Shown here: piece by piece, positions 7,427-14,529 of the stretch
How positions within the stretch are numbered: position 1 is the stretch's first letter
How the letters are laid out: the number at the start of each line of letters is the position of its first letter
Assembly (NCBI GenBank): GCA_019118885.1
Contig: DWYB01000027.1
Coordinates: forward strand, 1-45,910
From: Candidatus Mediterraneibacter surreyensis
Lineage (GTDB): Bacteria; Bacillota; Clostridia; Lachnospirales; Lachnospiraceae
Length of the DNA stretch: 45,910 nt
Reading direction: 5' to 3'
The notes under the pieces: model-generated
What the model was told of the DNA's origin: nothing
The model's input: the letters and a program-made list of their open reading frames with translations, nothing else
The model's database searches: none
Position numbers and translations under genes: made by a program

Positions 7427-8021
7427 CCGGCTGCTGTCCGTCATGGGCTTTCCACTGGCACTCTGTCAGCTGCATATTGGAAAATACCGCCTTAAACGAA
7501 GAATCCTCCGGAGAGCAGGCATAGATACCGAACCGGATTTTTCCCTTTCCTTTATGCATATGGCAGATACGCATCTGCTGAAAATGGATTCCGTCCTCAG
7601 AGCACTCGATACAGTAATCGTCCTCTCTGCGGCTGAAGCGATACCACATGGACTTCACATCTGCTCCTATGACCGTTGTCGCCCAGTCTGAGTATCCTTC
7701 ATTGGTCACAACACTTCCCAGATGCTGATACTCTTCATTTTCATACTCAATAGAACCTTTCAGCCAGTTCTCACTGTCCAGATACATCACGATGCCGCAC
7801 TGGTCAAACCGATGATGACTCTCCTCAAAGTCTGTCTTCACTATAAAGCTGAAATACTTTTCCTCTGTCTCCATCTGAAAGACAGGTGCATTATCGTTCC
7901 GGAAATGATAATATGTCCTTTGCCACAAATCTGTGTGCGGCTTCGTGACAATCTCCACCGTGTCGTCTGTTATTGTGTAACTCTCCGGTTCTCTTGTCCA
8001 TTTAAACTTTGTAAAATCCAT
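7419..8021 (-). CDS. DUF1349 domain protein (concanavalin-like fold)
   Basis: The 200-residue protein begins MDFTKFKWTREPESY and has the DUF1349 features: W/Y-rich strands, a FDQCGIVMY segment, WLKGSIEYE, and SVVTNEGYSDWAT, then ACSPEDSSFKAVFSN at the end. The family adopts a lectin/glucanase-like jelly roll and is related to a yeast regulator-of-enolase annotation; biochemical role is unproven. Start 8021 is decided by TTAAGGAGGAGAAC immediately upstream; the open frame continues to 8093 without a site. Confidence 0.8.
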   Translation of the reverse strand: MDFTKFKWTREPESYTITDDTVEIVTKPHTDLWQRTYYHFRNDNAPVFQMETEEKYFSFIVKTDFEESHHRFDQCGIVMYLDSENWLKGSIEYENEEYQHLGSVVTNEGYSDWATTVIGADVKSMWYRFSRREDDYCIECSEDGIHFQQMRICHMHKGKGKIRFGIYACSPEDSSFKAVFSNMQLTECQWKAHDGQQPDE

Positions 8022-8067
8022 GTTCTCCTCCTTAATCTTCATAACATTCTTAAGCCATGTACGCTTC

Positions 8068-8880
8068 TCATACAAGGCATATCTGTCTGGCATATTTCTT
8101 TTCTGAATCTTCGATTACTTTGATCTTTCCCTGGCTGATTAGCTTTTCAATCCTCTGTGCGTACCACCAGTCTCCCACACCGATCGGATTATTCCCGAGA
8201 ATATCTCCAAGCAGGCGGGCTTCCTTTTCCGGTTTCTCTGTGATTCTTTTCCAGATCAAGAAATCATAAAAATCTTCAGGAACACCGAGTACCCTGCCGT
8301 TTACCACAGCACGCAGGGAACTGTTATCCTCCTGAAGTTCCGCCCAGTTCCATGCATACATTTTCAACTCCATTTTGCTCAGTCTCTTTGCATGTGACAG
8401 ATACTGAGCAAATTCTTCCGGGAATACTTCACCCCAGTGACTATATGAAACAATTGCATTATCCTGCTGCACTTTATATTCTGGCAGCCTTACAACGAAG
8501 ATCTCATTTTCGTAATTCTGCAAAAGGCTGCACAGATGATAAAACCCGCAGATAGAGTATGGCGCGTTACTGTACCAGATCCTGACAGACTCACCTTTCT
8601 CGAGGAGCTCCTGTAAACGCTTCAGTTCATTACTGTAAACATCTCCCAGCTTTTGGCACTCCTCGTTCAGTTCCTTATCTCCGCCCCACTGATCCTGTAC
8701 ATACATGGAGCAGATCAGATCCTTTCGATACTGGCTGTTCACGCTTTCTTTTATATCTCCGGCATCCAGCATGAAACCAAGACAGATAACCTCGTCCCTG
8801 CCGCCGGACTGCCTTCTGTGCTTTAGCTTTATATCCCTCATAGTACCGGCTTCGCTTTCTCCGAATAAAACGTCTACCAT
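8068..8880 (-). CDS. DUF1835/DUF3658 domain protein
   Basis: A 270-residue protein with the DUF1835 pattern at the N-terminus (MVDVLFGESEAGTMRDIK, then CLGFMLDAGDI) and the DUF3658 pattern at the C-terminus (GNNPIGVGDWWYAQRIEKLI and KIKVIEDSEK). The middle has the RIWYSNAPYSICGFY stretch with a conserved W/Y-S-x-x-P. This pair is common as a single protein in Firmicutes; function is unknown. GGAGG lies seven bases before the start. Confidence 0.85.
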   Translation of the reverse strand: MVDVLFGESEAGTMRDIKLKHRRQSGGRDEVICLGFMLDAGDIKESVNSQYRKDLICSMYVQDQWGGDKELNEECQKLGDVYSNELKRLQELLEKGESVRIWYSNAPYSICGFYHLCSLLQNYENEIFVVRLPEYKVQQDNAIVSYSHWGEVFPEEFAQYLSHAKRLSKMELKMYAWNWAELQEDNSSLRAVVNGRVLGVPEDFYDFLIWKRITEKPEKEARLLGDILGNNPIGVGDWWYAQRIEKLISQGKIKVIEDSEKKYARQICLV

Positions 8881-8923
8881 AGATCCACCTCCGGCTTTTC
8901 CGCTCTGCTATCCCGATAAACTC

Positions 8924-8952
8924 AATATAAATTGATTCTGCATTTTCGTCAA
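8924..8952 (-). promoter_or_regulatory. Sigma-A type promoter of the DUF1835 gene
   Basis: On the minus strand TTGACG (8952-8947) and TATATT (8929-8924) are separated by 17 bases, about 45 bases before the ATG at 8880. Confidence 0.6.
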
Positions 8953-8997
8953 CTGAACCGGACTCAATTCTTGATTTTCTTTTCATGCTCCATTTTT

Positions 8998-9237
8998 CTA
9001 TTTCACCCCTGCACTTTGCAACGCCTGTTCTGCTCTCTCCTTATCCTTAGCAGCCACAAACAGATGATACTCGTATGCTGCTGAAGCATTAATGAATGGC
9101 GTTCCATGAAATCTTCCCGGATTTGTCATCGGATTCGACTTGGAAGTATACTCAATCCCCTTGTCCGCAAGCACATCTTTCGCTCTGTTATATTCATTTA
9201 TATCTCTTGTCAAATAAACTTCTTTCCTGAAAATCAT
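8998..9237 (-). CDS. Small hypothetical protein, DUF2007-like
   Basis: The 79-residue product starts MIFRKEVYLTRDINEYNRAK and carries an alternating strand-helix pattern with DVLADKGIEYTSKS and a C-terminal AKDKERAEQALQ helix. This resembles the small ferredoxin-like fold of DUF2007 proteins, but I cannot confirm it. Start 9237 follows AGGGGAATGAG; the open frame to 9381 runs through the toxin mRNA terminator and has no site. Confidence 0.65.
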   Translation of the reverse strand: MIFRKEVYLTRDINEYNRAKDVLADKGIEYTSKSNPMTNPGRFHGTPFINASAAYEYHLFVAAKDKERAEQALQSAGVK

Positions 9238-9303
9238 CTCATTCCCCTTTTCCTGCAGATGTATGTTCTTGAATCTTTTCTCTGGATATGCTATATTCTT
9301 AAT

Positions 9304-9336
9304 AGAAAAGGAGCAACCGCCCACAAGGGGTTGACC
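9304..9336 (-). terminator. 3' hairpin/terminator of the toxin mRNA
   Basis: On the minus strand CAACC-CCTTGTGGGC-GGTTG (9335-9316) is followed by CTCCTTTTCTATT. The stem is short. The same CGGTTGCTCC arm (9319-9310) is the exact complement of the predicted 5' end of the toxin transcript, so this segment may switch between a local hairpin and long-range pairing. Confidence 0.5.
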
Positions 9337-9360
9337 TATAATAAAGAGATAACATAGAAT
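9331..9360 (+). promoter_or_regulatory. Promoter of the putative antisense antitoxin RNA
   Basis: TTGACC (9331-9336) and TAGAAT (9355-9360) with an 18-base spacer face into the toxin gene from its 3' side, so the transcript would be antisense to the toxin coding region. Confidence 0.6.
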
Positions 9361-9365
9361 TACCA

Positions 9366-9505
9366 CCTCATTACTCGCCAAAGTTACCGGGGTGGTCTTT
9401 CTATGCTTAATGCATTACTTCATAAACGTAAATACGAATGTAAGCAATGCCAGTATGAACATTCCAAAAGCCATCAGGTCTTTAAAGTCAAATGGCTTCT
9501 TGTCC
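9366..9505 (+). ncRNA. Putative antisense RNA antitoxin (RatA-like arrangement)
   Basis: A transcript from the promoter at 9331-9360 would start near 9367 and be complementary to nearly the whole toxin frame. An ACCACC...GGTGGT inverted repeat (9362-9396) lies at its beginning. A 7-bp hairpin AAGCCAT...ATGGCTT (9468-9498) followed by CTTGT is a possible weak terminator, giving an RNA of roughly 140 nt. The layout matches type I systems such as txpA/ratA, in which a cis-antisense RNA overlaps the 3' part of the toxin mRNA. The RNA itself is inferred, not seen. Confidence 0.45.
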
Positions 9506-9507
9506 AT
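9415..9507 (-). CDS. Type I toxin, putative holin-like toxin (TxpA/Hol_Tox type)
   Basis: A 30-residue peptide: hydrophilic start MDKKPFDFKDLM, then a single membrane helix FGMFILALLTFVFTF and a terminal MK. This is the layout of the Hol_Tox/TxpA group of membrane-active type I toxins, where FGxFIxALLTxVF is typical. The ATG at 9507 is chosen because GGAAG lies eight bases upstream; an in-frame ATG at 9522 would add MEVVL but has no site of its own. It has its own promoter, a structured 5' leader and an opposing promoter behind it. Such peptides insert in the membrane and stop growth when the antisense RNA is lost. The small size explains why gene callers overlook it. The family call rests on recognition of the peptide pattern and context. 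Confidence 0.85.
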   Translation of the reverse strand: MDKKPFDFKDLMAFGMFILALLTFVFTFMK

Positions 9508-9550
9508 CAGCACCACTTCCATTCTATGTAAGAATAGAGGTCAGCCACCC

Positions 9551-9568
9551 TGCAACACGGTTGCTCCG
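9551..9568 (-). other. Toxin mRNA 5' leader, complementary to the mRNA 3' end
   Basis: The predicted transcript starts with GGAGCAACCG (minus strand, 9567-9558), the exact complement of CGGTTGCTCC at 9319-9310 near its 3' end. A local alternative hairpin GCAAC-CGT-GTTGC is also possible. Long-range 5'/3' pairing is known to keep type I toxin mRNAs silent until processed. Confidence 0.55.
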
Positions 9569-9574
9569 TAGCTC

Positions 9575-9604
9575 ATTCTATCATGATATATTCCACCTCT
9601 TCAA
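9575..9604 (-). promoter_or_regulatory. Promoter of the toxin mRNA
   Basis: Minus-strand TTGAAG (9604-9599) and TAGAAT (9580-9575) with an 18-base spacer. Initiation about seven bases later falls at the GGAGCAACCG leader. Confidence 0.6.
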
Positions 9605-9612
9605 TCCTTTTT

Positions 9613-10005
9613 TCATTTCCAAATCACGCTGCATTTCCCCGTCGCATTTCTGAACAGAAAAACTAGATAATACCTCTTTTCCCTTTCTACTTCCAGTTTC
9701 GTCTCGTAATTTGTCCCCATACAGGATATTACTTCCCGCCTTTTTGCATCCAGAACCTTTACCGCAACCGTTCCATCTGATATTTCCGAACGATATGTAA
9801 AATGGTAAATCCCCGGATCACGAAATCTTATCACTCGTTTTATCCGTCCGCTGCAAGCTGCAAATCGAAGCTGCGCATTTCCGTTTCTTCTTACATAACC
9901 GGCAAATATCACCGCAGTTTTAGCGCTGAATATAAGCAGTCCGTTGATATAAAGCAGATAAAACACAAGAATTAAACCTAATGCAAATGCGAATCCCCAT
10001 CCCAT
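9613..10005 (-). CDS. Hypothetical single-pass membrane protein
   Basis: 130 residues: an N-terminal membrane segment (about 5-27, FALGLILVFYLLYINGLLIF) followed by a basic, strand-rich domain with RFRDPGIYHFTYRSE and KRYYLVFLFRNATGK. I do not recognise the family. Type and order suggest an extracellular or cytosolic beta domain tethered to the membrane. The start at 10005 follows AAAGGACG. It stands alone, with about 90 featureless bases upstream. Confidence 0.65.
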   Translation of the reverse strand: MGWGFAFALGLILVFYLLYINGLLIFSAKTAVIFAGYVRRNGNAQLRFAACSGRIKRVIRFRDPGIYHFTYRSEISDGTVAVKVLDAKRREVISCMGTNYETKLEVEREKRYYLVFLFRNATGKCSVIWK

Positions 10006-10099
10006 AGCATCGTCCTTTCTGTCCGCATCTCTGGAGTTACATCAGCGCCGGCCCGCACTCAAATGCCAGCGCCATATATCTGATCTTTGAAATATTGTC

Positions 10100-10585
10100 T
10101 CAACAGCTATCGTCTGCTCCCTTCTTCATCACATAATTAACCAGCAGTATTCCTTGTCTCTCCACCTGCTGCTCCTGCACGACCCGATATCCTCTTTTTT
10201 CAAAAAAAGTCTTTGCCGTAATAGATGCATGGGTTGTAAACTCTTCTACTTCCGCCGCCTGTTCCAGTCTGCTGCAGAGCTCTGACGCGATCCCATACCG
10301 CTGAAAATCTCTGTGCACATACAGCCGATCGAGATATCCTGTATTGTCCATATCCGCAAAGCCCACAATCTGTTCCGTTCCATTTTCCTTGTCTGACGTC
10401 ATCACCGCAACCAGTGTCATATGCTCCTGAAAGGATCGATCCCACGCCGCCAGATCTATATTTCCGTCAGCCCATGCATCAAGCTGTTTTTCTGTATAGT
10501 CTGCCGCATTGACAGTGTGTACCGTATTATAGAAAAGCTCCGCTATCTCTTTTATATCTTCCTGTCTGTACGCTCTGATTTCCAT
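10100..10585 (-). CDS. GNAT family N-acetyltransferase (YafP-like)
   Basis: 161 residues, starting MEIRAYRQEDIKEIAELFYN, with the acetyl-CoA loop RDFQRYGIASEL near residue 112 and FFEKRGYRVVQEQQV toward the end. The start motif TVHTVNAADYTEKQLDAWA is typical of YafP-type acetyltransferases, whose substrate is uncertain. CGGAG lies seven bases before the ATG. Confidence 0.85.
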   Translation of the reverse strand: MEIRAYRQEDIKEIAELFYNTVHTVNAADYTEKQLDAWADGNIDLAAWDRSFQEHMTLVAVMTSDKENGTEQIVGFADMDNTGYLDRLYVHRDFQRYGIASELCSRLEQAAEVEEFTTHASITAKTFFEKRGYRVVQEQQVERQGILLVNYVMKKGADDSC

Positions 10586-10656
10586 ATCTATACTCCGTTT
10601 TTCTTCTGCATTCTTTCCACTCTGGTGAATTCATACGCAGGCACTCGTGCCAATTA

Positions 10657-10845
10657 TCATTGATCGCTCTTAAAAGGCGCTATAAACAGAAAAATCATTA
10701 CCACAAGCCAGGCAATATACAATGCATATGTAATTGAATTATTCCATGGAAATCCTGCCTCCGGATGGTTCAAGGCATATACAACAAATGCAATAGCCAA
10801 TACAAGCATCAAAACGGCTATTATTCTCGAAAGTTTCTTAGTCAT
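10657..10845 (-). CDS. Small two-helix membrane protein
   Basis: 62 residues with two hydrophobic segments, IIAVLMLVLAIAFVVYAL and ITYALYIAWLVVMIFLFIA, joined by a short loop containing HPEAGFPWN. Basic start (MTKKLSR) and charged end. AAAGGAGGGGAGTCAA precedes the ATG, a near-perfect site, which supports a real gene. Function unknown. Confidence 0.7.
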   Translation of the reverse strand: MTKKLSRIIAVLMLVLAIAFVVYALNHPEAGFPWNNSITYALYIAWLVVMIFLFIAPFKSDQ

Positions 10846-10876
10846 TTGACTCCCCTCCTTTGATAAAATCTCGTCT

Positions 10877-11347
10877 TCAACTTAAAGGGCTACCAGCCTC
10901 ATCGAGCCTTAAGACCATAAATATATCGGCTGTATAATTATCATTATATCTTTCTGTCCGCTCAAATCCTGCCCTTTCATATAGGCGAACCGCACGCTTG
11001 CTTGATGACAATGAATCAAGATACATTTCTCCGTATCCATTCCGCTTTGCCTCTTGAATCGCTGTATTCAGCAGCAACCGTCCCAGTCCTTTTTTATGAT
11101 ACTGCTCCAGAAGATACAATGATTTCAGTTCGCACTTGTCGCTGTCCAGCTTTTTCAGTGCTACTGTTCCGATCATGTCTTCACCGTCAAAAAGGCACCA
11201 GAAATGCTCAAAATATTCTGATACATCGTTGTACATCTTATGGCGGCCATTCAGTTCGAAACATCTGCCCGATTGCGGCAGACATATTTCCAGAAATTGA
11301 AGCAGCTTATCACGATATTGCCTTTTATACTTTTGAATTGTGCACAT
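10877..11347 (-). CDS. GNAT family N-acetyltransferase
   Basis: 156 residues. Motif A reads LKSLYLLEQYHKKGLGRLLL (Q-x-x-G-x-G type as YHKKGLG), and motif B is YLDSLSSSKRAVRLYERAGF. The substrate is unknown. The ATG starts one base beyond the stop of the ACT-domain gene, so the two are probably translated in turn from one mRNA. Confidence 0.85.
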   Translation of the reverse strand: MCTIQKYKRQYRDKLLQFLEICLPQSGRCFELNGRHKMYNDVSEYFEHFWCLFDGEDMIGTVALKKLDSDKCELKSLYLLEQYHKKGLGRLLLNTAIQEAKRNGYGEMYLDSLSSSKRAVRLYERAGFERTERYNDNYTADIFMVLRLDEAGSPLS

Positions 11348-11348
11348 A

Positions 11349-11717
11349 TTACTCTTTAAAAAGATATCCTTCCCTTGTCAGGCATTTCAACGCCTTCGCT
11401 TCGTTTTCTTTTTTCACCAGAATGTAATCCGTATTATATGTAGAGACAACAAATATACCGATCTTCTCTTTTGCCAGAAGTGTAGATATTTTTGCCAGAA
11501 TTCCTATCAGTGAGAAATCAAGGACTCCTTGGATCCGGAATGCCCGCCAGCCATCTTCGCGCTCTGTCGTGTTATCAGGCGCATCCTCCGTCAGACACAC
11601 CAGCGAGTTTTCCTCATCCGTTTTACCGATAAAACAATATTCGGATTCCATATTTACTTTTGAATAATCCGTAACTTTACAAACTGAAAAATCTCTATGA
11701 ATCTTCTGTAGTTCCAT
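11349..11717 (-). CDS. ACT domain-containing protein
   Basis: 122 residues. The C-terminal half, WRAFRIQGVLDFSLIGILAK then STLLAKEKIGIFVVSTYNTD and YILVKKE, is a second-type ACT domain as in CASTOR/YkoF-like amino-acid sensors; the N-terminal half likely forms a first, divergent ACT-like unit (CFIGKTDEENSLVCL). Such proteins bind amino acids. The ATG at 11717 has GGAG nine bases upstream and is preferred to the ATG at 11732, which has none. Sits between a VOC and a GNAT gene in one transcript. Confidence 0.75.
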   Translation of the reverse strand: MELQKIHRDFSVCKVTDYSKVNMESEYCFIGKTDEENSLVCLTEDAPDNTTEREDGWRAFRIQGVLDFSLIGILAKISTLLAKEKIGIFVVSTYNTDYILVKKENEAKALKCLTREGYLFKE

Positions 11718-11735
11718 CTGCACTGTCTCCATTTC

Positions 11736-12116
11736 TTAAAATTTTTCAGCTCGCTCCATCGGCGTTCCCACTTCGATCAGATTCCCGTCCGGATCATAAA
11801 ATCGAATTACTTTCTGTCCCCAGCAGTGAGTCATAAGTCTGTTGACATATTTAATCGAGGGATACATTTTCTCAAGTTTTTGAGCGAATGTTTCTATATC
11901 AGGCTCTTCAAAATACAATTCGCAGGTATTACTTTCCGGAATAATATCTTTTTCCAGAAATTTTTCCCAGATCTTTTTGTCCTGAAGCACCAGACCTTCG
12001 GTCAAAATCATATTTCCATCATTGTCAAGCACCGTATCCAGACCGAACAAATCGTGATAAAACTGCTTTGATCTTTCAATATCATCAACAGCGATCAATA
12101 TATTTTTTAATCTCAT
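11736..12116 (-). CDS. VOC family (glyoxalase/bleomycin resistance fold) protein
   Basis: 126 residues with the paired beta-alpha-beta-beta-beta layout: MRLKNILIAVDDIERSKQFY at the start and RFYDPDGNLIEVGTP near the end. The DPDGNLIE motif is the usual metal-ligand glutamate region, and TELYF-type CELYFEEPD marks the middle. Substrate is not evident. ATG 12116 is preferred to the GTG at 12122 because AGAGG lies seven bases upstream. First gene of a VOC-ACT-GNAT cluster. Confidence 0.85.
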   Translation of the reverse strand: MRLKNILIAVDDIERSKQFYHDLFGLDTVLDNDGNMILTEGLVLQDKKIWEKFLEKDIIPESNTCELYFEEPDIETFAQKLEKMYPSIKYVNRLMTHCWGQKVIRFYDPDGNLIEVGTPMERAEKF

Positions 12117-12150
12117 CTCCACACCTCTTTTGTCATATTTACTTTCTAAA

Positions 12151-12483
12151 CTACCATATTGCCTGCAGGATAAACGCGGACATTACCAGCACCGCAATCA
12201 CCTGAATGACCATACTGATGCCATCAATCAGATAAGACGGCTGTCTGGTTTTTCTCATTTCCCTGATAAAAGAAATATCATATCCCATTGTAAATACTGC
12301 GTTTATAATTACCTCAATAACCAAAAACATTATCAGATTATTTTTGCCCCCATAAGAGATTCCTAATCCAATATGTGTAACGACAGTTTCCGGAATATTC
12401 TCCCAGTTCACAAGTAATAGAATTCCGCTCATTCCTATTATTATCCATGAAACATAGTTAATAATCTTTTTAATTTTATCCAT
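12151..12483 (-). CDS. DUF1648-like small membrane protein
   Basis: 110 residues with about three membrane segments: 10-26, 48-68 and 88-108. Between the first two is NWENIPETVVTHIGLGISYG, which matches the W-x-x-(I/L)P-x-x-V-x-x-H pattern of DUF1648 domains found in SdpI-type membrane proteins. A full SdpI would be longer. Start follows GGAG with seven bases spacing. Confidence 0.65.
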   Translation of the reverse strand: MDKIKKIINYVSWIIIGMSGILLLVNWENIPETVVTHIGLGISYGGKNNLIMFLVIEVIINAVFTMGYDISFIREMRKTRQPSYLIDGISMVIQVIAVLVMSAFILQAIW

Positions 12484-12517
12484 TTATTGCTCCTTACATT
12501 GCCGATAACACTAAGAC

Positions 12518-13051
12518 CTAATCTTCCAGTTTTTTCACTATGATTTTCAGACTTTCCGGATCTACAAAGCTGACTTTCTGTCCATATGTATCAATCATCG
12601 CCCGGGTATCTGCATCCTGCTCGTCAACCGGCTGTTTTTTCACCTGTTCATAGAGCATTTTCATCATCATTCTGTGTTTGAAACTCAGCTTTTCATAATC
12701 AATCCCGCCTCTCAGATGATAAAATTCCGTCCTGTCAGCAAGGGAGTTCGGTATCTGTCTGATCGCAGCTTTCCTGATATTCTCTACATTTTTTTCATCG
12801 GCCGGATCGGCAAGCCCTACTGTGATCACAACAAATCTTTTACACTTATCTGCCGAAATCTTTTTCGCTGTCTTTGCCATGCCCATGATGACGCCGGCAT
12901 AAAGCCCGCCCACGTAGATGACTTCTTCATATTCATCCGGCTCCTTTATTTTATCGTACGGTAATGCTTCACATTTCAATCGTTCTGCTAATGCTTCTGC
13001 ATATATTTTTGCTGTTCCATAACAGCTTCCGTATATAATGATCGCTCCCAT
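12518..13051 (-). CDS. Flavodoxin-domain protein
   Basis: 177 residues. MGAIIIYGSCYGTAKIYAEA is an FMN phosphate-binding loop of the flavodoxin type (S-x-Y-G-T). VIYVGGLYAGVIMGM follows the second strand, as in HemG-like and FldA-like proteins. No iron-sulphur motif. It would carry electrons or oxidise a partner in the cytosol. A second flavodoxin-domain gene lies 1 kb away on the same strand and resembles it in layout (ITVGLADPADEK versus CVGASPYDEK). Confidence 0.8.
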   Translation of the reverse strand: MGAIIIYGSCYGTAKIYAEALAERLKCEALPYDKIKEPDEYEEVIYVGGLYAGVIMGMAKTAKKISADKCKRFVVITVGLADPADEKNVENIRKAAIRQIPNSLADRTEFYHLRGGIDYEKLSFKHRMMMKMLYEQVKKQPVDEQDADTRAMIDTYGQKVSFVDPESLKIIVKKLED

Positions 13052-13117
13052 ATGCTTTCTCCCTGATTTTATATTGGGTTAATTTTCTATATTTTTCCTC
13101 CAATCTGCAACAGATGA

Positions 13118-13990
13118 TCATTCAGCTGACACTCGAAAACCGTAATCCACAGCTCCGTTTCCCCACTGCCCCTGCACCAGATATACACATCCCGGCTGTG
13201 CGGTAAATTCAGGATTTCCTTTCTCATTTTTCTGTACTTCTACAGAAGTGCCTTCCGGTATCCCAGCCGTGCTGTCCTGATACTCTCCCAGCAAAGAATC
13301 ATCCCATGAAAGTATCTGAACACTTTCCGGTTTTTCATCAAACTCCAGTTCCATAGTCATCGGCTCTGACAGTTTTGTCACCTCTGTGGGTTCAGTCTGC
13401 AGGATATGGGGTGCATCTGTAGTAATTGTGGTGCTTTCTCCATTTTCCTCATAAGTCCATGTATAGCCTGATGCCTCCGGGATCATTACCGCCACAGACG
13501 CCAGTTCATCCGTATAGCACACATTCAGACAAGGGAGCTGGGCGGGATCTTTTTCTGGGAAAAGCTCATCCAGATAATGTCCGTATTCCTGTATATACTT
13601 CTGGTTAGCCTGTTCTGTTCTTTCTATCTTAGTAATTCCGTGATATTGGGCAGGATATGACTGTGCCATAATCCCGTTTCCATAGATATTTACCACATCT
13701 CCGTTCATCAGATCCTGTTCTTTGATCTTCCCGCCCTCTTCATCATAGAGTTCTCCTTCAGGTATTGTCCCTGTAAACGGATACTCCGCTTCCAGATTTA
13801 CAAAGAGACTGTTTCCATCGTCTTTTTGTAAATAGACTGCTGTCAGAAACTGCCCGCTGTCTGCCTGAGTTCCATCATCCGATGGCTTATCTTTCCTGAA
13901 ATGATTTTGTACCGCGGCAAATACCGCTAATATAATAATCGCCAGTGCCGCTATTGCGATGACAACAGTTATTTTTTTATTTTTCCTCAT
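13118..13990 (-). CDS. Hypothetical membrane-anchored secreted protein
   Basis: 290 residues: MRKNKKITVVIAIAALAI starts a membrane anchor or uncleaved signal (about 6-27), followed by an extracellular part. Residues about 75-120 form a small OB-like region (GELYDEEGGKIKEQDLMNGD, VVNIYGNGIMAQSYP) of the kind seen in DUF3221-like domains; the last 120 residues contain Ig-like strands (GYTWTYEENGES, CVYLVQGQWG). No catalytic motif is seen. ATG at 13990 overlaps the stop of the flavodoxin-domain gene by four bases, which fixes the start and suggests coupling. Confidence 0.7.
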   Translation of the reverse strand: MRKNKKITVVIAIAALAIIILAVFAAVQNHFRKDKPSDDGTQADSGQFLTAVYLQKDDGNSLFVNLEAEYPFTGTIPEGELYDEEGGKIKEQDLMNGDVVNIYGNGIMAQSYPAQYHGITKIERTEQANQKYIQEYGHYLDELFPEKDPAQLPCLNVCYTDELASVAVMIPEASGYTWTYEENGESTTITTDAPHILQTEPTEVTKLSEPMTMELEFDEKPESVQILSWDDSLLGEYQDSTAGIPEGTSVEVQKNEKGNPEFTAQPGCVYLVQGQWGNGAVDYGFRVSAE

Positions 13991-14526
13991 TTTTCCTCTT
14001 CCTTTGTTATATAATTGATGAGCGGTTCCAGATATTTCTTGTCTGTCCAGTCGCATTTCTGTCCGACCGCACACATTAATGCTTTCATCCACGGTTCATA
14101 TGTGGACGGATCCTTTTTCCCCACTGCTTTCTGAAGCATCCTGCACATGGTGCGGTCTGTGAATGTCATTGCCTCTTCATCCCATGCGCCGCGTCCGTAG
14201 AACATAGGAATATCCCGTAAATCCTCTTTCAAGTTATGCTCCTTAACCTCTTGCAGCGCCTTTTCATCATACGGCGAAGCACCCACACAGAATACTGCGG
14301 TCCGTCTGCCTGCAAGTGCGTTTTTATTCTTTCTGAGATAGGATATTCCGGCGATTCCCGAAGCATAAACCGCACCGCACAGAATGACTGTATTATAGTC
14401 ATTCATTGTATCAGCTTTTGCTTTTTTTACTTCAACAGCGTCAAAGCCGGTCGCCTCCTGCAGCCACTGAACATATTTTTTCGTACTTCCGTATTTTGAC
14501 TGATAGATAACAATGCCTTTGCTCAT
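13987..14526 (-). CDS. Flavodoxin-domain protein
   Basis: 179 residues. MSKGIVIYQSKYGSTKKYVQ is a classic flavodoxin P-loop (S-K-Y-G-S-T), then VILCGAVYASGIAG after the third strand and FCVGASPYDEKAL. This is the HemG-like/menaquinone-dependent protoporphyrinogen oxidase-type flavodoxin group, but the real substrate is unknown. It lies between a lipoprotein gene (3 bases before its start) and the secreted protein gene (4-base overlap), so the three form an operon. Two exported proteins around a cytosolic flavoprotein is an odd set. Confidence 0.8.
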   Translation of the reverse strand: MSKGIVIYQSKYGSTKKYVQWLQEATGFDAVEVKKAKADTMNDYNTVILCGAVYASGIAGISYLRKNKNALAGRRTAVFCVGASPYDEKALQEVKEHNLKEDLRDIPMFYGRGAWDEEAMTFTDRTMCRMLQKAVGKKDPSTYEPWMKALMCAVGQKCDWTDKKYLEPLINYITKEEEK

Positions 14527-14529
14527 TTT

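Noticed and set aside
8675-8986. 103-residue frame overlapping the start of the DUF1835 gene
   Set aside because: It spans the promoter of that gene and reads as Arg-rich sequence of a shadow frame.
9331-9342. TTGACC directly joined to TATAAT at 9337 as one promoter
   Set aside because: There is no spacer between the two boxes. The functional pairing is TTGACC with TAGAAT at 9355.
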